Shown in pieces: positions 61,098 through 64,000 of a stretch of DNA of 64,000 nt (positions are counted from its first letter, which is position 1; each line of letters opens with the position of its first letter). The notes under the pieces were generated by a model. It saw only the letters and a program-made list of their open reading frames with translations, searched no databases and was not told the DNA's origin. Position numbers and translations under genes: made by a program. Origin of the DNA: Lentilactobacillus parabuchneri DSM 5707 = NBRC 107865 (GTDB lineage Bacteria > Bacillota > Bacilli > Lactobacillales > Lactobacillaceae); assembly GCF_001435315.1 (NCBI RefSeq), contig NZ_AZGK01000004.1:62001-126000 (forward strand), in the 5' to 3' direction.

Positions 61098-61922
61098 TTA
61101 AATATCTGTCGAAGTTAAACTGTTTAAAACTTTCATATCTGCTGAACTGACTTCAAAATCCAGCTGGGTATTATTTTTGATATGTGTTTCATGGGTGGCT
61201 TTCGGCAATGGCAGAACATCGTTTTGAAGAACAAACTTTAATGCCAACTGAGCCACGCTGACCCCGTACTTTTCAGCAATCTGCTTAATATCTTGATTTT
61301 CAAGAATGCCGCCGGTCGCAAGTGGTGAATAAGCCTCCACCAAGATGTCATTGTCTTTAGCAAACTGAGTTGTTTGAGGTTCGGTGTAGCCAACGAAGTA
61401 GCGAATTTGGTCCACCATTGGCTTAACGTCTGCGTGGTCCAAAATATTCTGTAAGTCGTGAACATTGAAATTGGAAACGCCAATCGCCTTAACGTCGCCA
61501 CTAGCATAAATATCTTGCATGGCTTTCCAGACTTCAACGTTGGCTTCATCGTAATTGGTAGACCCACGTTCACCCCATGGCCATGGTGCGTGAATCAAAT
61601 ATAAGTCCAGATAGGACAGGTTCAAGGCCTTCATGGTAGAACGAAAATCAGCAATCGCACCGTCATAAGACTTGGTAGCAGCTGGTAATTTTGACGTCAC
61701 AAAGACGCTTTCCCGATCGACATCAGAATCGAGGATGGCTTCACCAACGCTCTTTTCGTTTCGATAGGCTTTGGCAGTATCAATGTGGCGATAGCCAGCT
61801 TGAAGTGCCATGCTGACGGCATCATAGGTATCTTGGCCGCCCGGAATCTGCCAGGTTCCAAAACCAACTTTGGGAATTGCAATGCCATTATTTAATTCAT
61901 AGGTATCAGTTAAAATCGACAT
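61098..61922 (-). CDS. Aldo-keto reductase (YvgN-like)
   Basis: 274 residues with Asp48, Tyr53, Lys78 and His111 (HIDTAKAYRN, VFVTSKLP, LYLIHAPW) and NADPH-site residues in LPLPKATHETHIKNN. It belongs to the AKR5 group (YvgN, 2,5-diketo-gluconate reductase) that reduces methylglyoxal and related aldehydes. AAAGGAGG precedes the ATG. It has its own terminator. Confidence 0.9.
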   Translation of the reverse strand: MSILTDTYELNNGIAIPKVGFGTWQIPGGQDTYDAVSMALQAGYRHIDTAKAYRNEKSVGEAILDSDVDRESVFVTSKLPAATKSYDGAIADFRSTMKALNLSYLDLYLIHAPWPWGERGSTNYDEANVEVWKAMQDIYASGDVKAIGVSNFNVHDLQNILDHADVKPMVDQIRYFVGYTEPQTTQFAKDNDILVEAYSPLATGGILENQDIKQIAEKYGVSVAQLALKFVLQNDVLPLPKATHETHIKNNTQLDFEVSSADMKVLNSLTSTDI

Positions 61923-62084
61923 TTAAAATGCCTCCTTTTGCTTTTTGCGAGTAGTTATATTATGAACCTTCACACGAAAAAACGCGAGAAATCGCATTTT
62001 TGTAGTCGAGTGGGTCAAATAATATCGAAGTACCAAAAAGGCGTCGAGTTAAAAACTGATACTTTTGGCCCGGCCCCTCGTTTA

Positions 62085-63392
62085 TTATCTTTGTGGTTGC
62101 GTATAGTAAAGCTTCAAAGTATCGCCATATTTGGCAGAAGCGTTGGCAGCAACCGTAGCTGATTTATTGAAATAATAAGTCGGTGTAGACGTTGTGCCAT
62201 CAGCGTTGGTAACCGCGACACCAGTGAGTGTTGCCAACTTGTTAGAGTCACTAAAGATCGTATTATCAAATACTTTGGCAGGAATCGTTCCCTGGGTATT
62301 ACTTGAAAAGACCGCCATTTCAGCATCTGTCAAAATTGGATAAGTGTTCGCCTTCAACTGTGAAGGGCTAATCTGTTGACCCGTATTCGTCAGATAATAG
62401 GCCACGGGTGACGTAAAGTTCATGGTCACCGGATCAACGTAGATGAGATAATCGTTGGTCCCCACCGTCACACTGGCAGGCAAATTTGTGGGGCTTTGGG
62501 TATCGCTAATCTTATACCCAGTTGGGACGTTCTTGGTCGCCACCGTCGTTAGTTCAGTTGGGTTATTAAGAATGTCACCTAATTTGGCGCCGTTTGTCAA
62601 AGTGGCACTATCCTTTAAATCCGTTTTTTGAATAATCCAAGTGTAAGCGCCGACTGATTGTCCGGCAGCATTAACGTAGTTGATCTTCACACTGTTATCC
62701 TTGGTGGCTGGTTGTGAGTTTGGGGCGTTCAAACCACCAGAATAAACCCAACCCACAATCGCAGAATTCTTATCATCAGTGACTTTGTAATATAGGTAGT
62801 TTTCCCGAGTCTTCATTGCTGCATCTGAAATTGTAAATGTATCGCCGGCGGTATAGCTACTCATGTCGACTTGCTTAGCCTTATACTGTGACCATTTTGG
62901 ATCAACCCACAGCGTATATTTATTGATATTATTAAGCGTATAACCGGTTTTTTGAACCGGCATATTGGCATTTTCCATGGTGTTGGCGGGATTCACCCCA
63001 CCCGAAAAGGTGCCTGAAACATTGCCACCGTAAATCCAACCACGGTAGACGCCATTAAACGACACAATTTTGTAGTAAACAGACCCCCGGTTAGTGGTGG
63101 CAACCCGGTAAGCTCTGAAATACTGACTTGATTTTTTAGACGTCCCGTATCTTTGCAGCGTGTACTTTGATGCAATAACCCGTGCACCCCGCAACGTACC
63201 AGCTTTAGTGTACAAGGCACTGGTTCCGTTGGTCGTCACGTTACGATTTTGTGGTGCAGTCTGTAAAGCTTGGTTACTTGTTATTCGTGCGTAAGACTTC
63301 GCACTTACATTGGTGGTTAAAATACCCGTTGTAGCAGTCAATGAAATTGCCGCAAGCCCCAAAATCAGCGATTTGTTGAGATTCAAATGCAT
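62085..63392 (-). CDS. Secreted surface protein with SH3-like modules
   Basis: 435 residues: signal peptide (to about residue 31, NVSA), a first wall-binding-like module (TKAGTLRGARVIASKYTLQR, GSVYYKIVSFNGVYRGWIYG), a second (YTLNNINKYTLWVDPKWSQY, YYKVTDDKNSAIVGWVYSGG), a MucBP-like segment (VKINYVNAAGQSVGAYTWI) and a C-terminal beta domain. No LPXTG. The modules resemble the GW-like/SH3 repeats of S-layer-associated lactobacillar proteins. GGGGAG eight bases before ATG 63392 sets the start. Confidence 0.75.
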   Translation of the reverse strand: MHLNLNKSLILGLAAISLTATTGILTTNVSAKSYARITSNQALQTAPQNRNVTTNGTSALYTKAGTLRGARVIASKYTLQRYGTSKKSSQYFRAYRVATTNRGSVYYKIVSFNGVYRGWIYGGNVSGTFSGGVNPANTMENANMPVQKTGYTLNNINKYTLWVDPKWSQYKAKQVDMSSYTAGDTFTISDAAMKTRENYLYYKVTDDKNSAIVGWVYSGGLNAPNSQPATKDNSVKINYVNAAGQSVGAYTWIIQKTDLKDSATLTNGAKLGDILNNPTELTTVATKNVPTGYKISDTQSPTNLPASVTVGTNDYLIYVDPVTMNFTSPVAYYLTNTGQQISPSQLKANTYPILTDAEMAVFSSNTQGTIPAKVFDNTIFSDSNKLATLTGVAVTNADGTTSTPTYYFNKSATVAANASAKYGDTLKLYYTQPQR

Positions 63393-63525
63393 AACCTTCA
63401 CTCCCCATAATCTTTCGAATCCAATCATAATTGGCGTTAATTAAATGTTACCATGTTAAATTTTAATATGGTACCTTTCCAGCTGAATTAACCCAATCGA
63501 CTCGGTGTTGTAACCTTGTAGACAC

Positions 63526-63553
63526 AAAAAGCTGGAGAGTTAACTCCAGCTTC
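63526..63553 (-). terminator. Intrinsic terminator
   Basis: On the minus strand AAGCTGGAG TTAACT CTCCAGCTT then TTTG. Confidence 0.85.
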
Positions 63554-63564
63554 CCGACTACAGA

Positions 63565-64000
63565 TTACTTTTTGTAACTCATCACCACAATCCGATGTGA
63601 TTCGCCCTCAATGACCAACTTTTTATTGGCAGTCACATAGTCACCGTTCTTTAGCTGATAACGCGTCGTCAGATTATGTTTGACTAACCGTTTCACGTTC
63701 AAAATGGTCCACTTCTTATACGTTTTGGTTCGCCCTGTCAGATTCTTATTCTTATACGCGTGAATTCCATTTTTGGCGATAACCGTGATTTTTTTGTTCC
63801 AACGTGCCGATTGATAATAAACATTTTCCACATAGTTTCGATTAGCCGTAATGTAACCAACTTTGCCAGCCGTTTTGGACTTATGATTAACGTCACGAAC
63901 CTTGTATCTTAACGCACCCCCATTTGAACGGGAATAGCCCGTCACGACAAACATCGGCCGATCAGTTTGCTTAACCTTAGGATACTTAACAATTCGTTGT
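63565..64000 (-). CDS. DUF5776 surface protein (5' end cut by window edge)
   Basis: The frame is open to the right edge. The visible 144 residues are a DUF5776 region nearly superimposable on the C-terminus of the protein at 45063: RPMFVVTGYSRSNGGALRY (there RPMFVVTDYAKSKNGALRY), KNLTGRTKTYK and KHNLTTRYQLKNGDYVTANK. It is therefore the C-terminal end of another exported, wall-associated protein whose N-terminal domains lie outside the window. A Met at 63954 is internal, not the start. Confidence 0.85.
   Translation of the reverse strand, partial: QRIVKYPKVKQTDRPMFVVTGYSRSNGGALRYKVRDVNHKSKTAGKVGYITANRNYVENVYYQSARWNKKITVIAKNGIHAYKNKNLTGRTKTYKKWTILNVKRLVKHNLTTRYQLKNGDYVTANKKLVIEGESHRIVVMSYKK

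Overview
The window reads as chromosomal DNA of a lactobacillus, most likely a heterofermentative Lentilactobacillus (buchneri-group) relative. The signs are a lactobacillar araB-type kinase with araD, PepX, MucBP and DUF5776 surface proteins, a Lactobacillus brevis-type R-alcohol dehydrogenase homologue, strong AGGAGG ribosome sites and a CcpA (cre)/AraR style of control. The species is inferred from protein resemblance only. I found no rRNA, tRNA, CRISPR array, prophage or transposase gene.

Layout. 1-8.7 kb: a Ca2+-type P-ATPase cut by the left edge, DedA, an aldo-keto reductase (AKR), a membrane-anchored EndA-like nuclease, a short-chain dehydrogenase (SDR), TenA, an RBBP9-like hydrolase and an SGNH esterase. 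8.7-16.8 kb: an Lsa-like ABC-F protein behind an attenuator-like leader, AlkD, a frameshifted AbrB-like membrane gene, GNAT, DUF1275, a phosphoesterase, a D,D-carboxypeptidase and a glycosyltransferase. 16.8-22.4 kb: a repeat-rich gap, araD and araB with an AraR operator and cre, a Crp/Fnr regulator with an unknown partner, and a secreted LysM protein. 22.6-31.9 kb: a TetR-controlled ABC-2 exporter, AKR, tandem repeats, acetoin reductase, an MFS pump and a ydbS/ydbT pair in which ydbT is frameshifted. 31.9-37.2 kb: an AKR, then two paralogous lipoyl modules (lplA-gcvH and lplA-lyase-gcvH). 37.2-48.3 kb: DNA-repair glycosylase relatives, an L,D-transpeptidase, a TMEM175-type channel with a long charged tail, pepX and a 1069-residue LRR/MucBP surface protein. 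48.5-54.5 kb: a LysR-controlled redox cassette lying between a 5'-truncated flavoprotein gene and a 5'-truncated MFS gene. 54.6-64 kb: a second TMEM175, a CAP protein, an AKR behind a MerR-type promoter, a GPH symporter and several secreted or surface proteins, the last cut by the right edge.

Main points of interest. (1) The lipoyl-carrier modules have no glycine-cleavage partners and include a divergent fumarase/adenylosuccinate-lyase family enzyme. (2) Both lipoate ligases, and separately the LysM gene, have a good Shine-Dalgarno site placed for an AUU or AUC start; the second ligase has no canonical start that would keep its N-terminus. (3) Five full-length, 111-115 nt fold-back elements sit just after the stop codons of four genes, in the same direction as the gene, with arms that change in a compensating way. 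They look like a structured 3'-end RNA family. (4) A foreign-looking cassette has apparently replaced the shared 5' ends of a divergent flavoprotein/MFS pair.

Five AKRs, three classical SDRs and two NmrA-like proteins make this a carbonyl-reduction-rich neighbourhood. Four genes are broken: abrB-like, ydbT, the flavoprotein and an MFS transporter.
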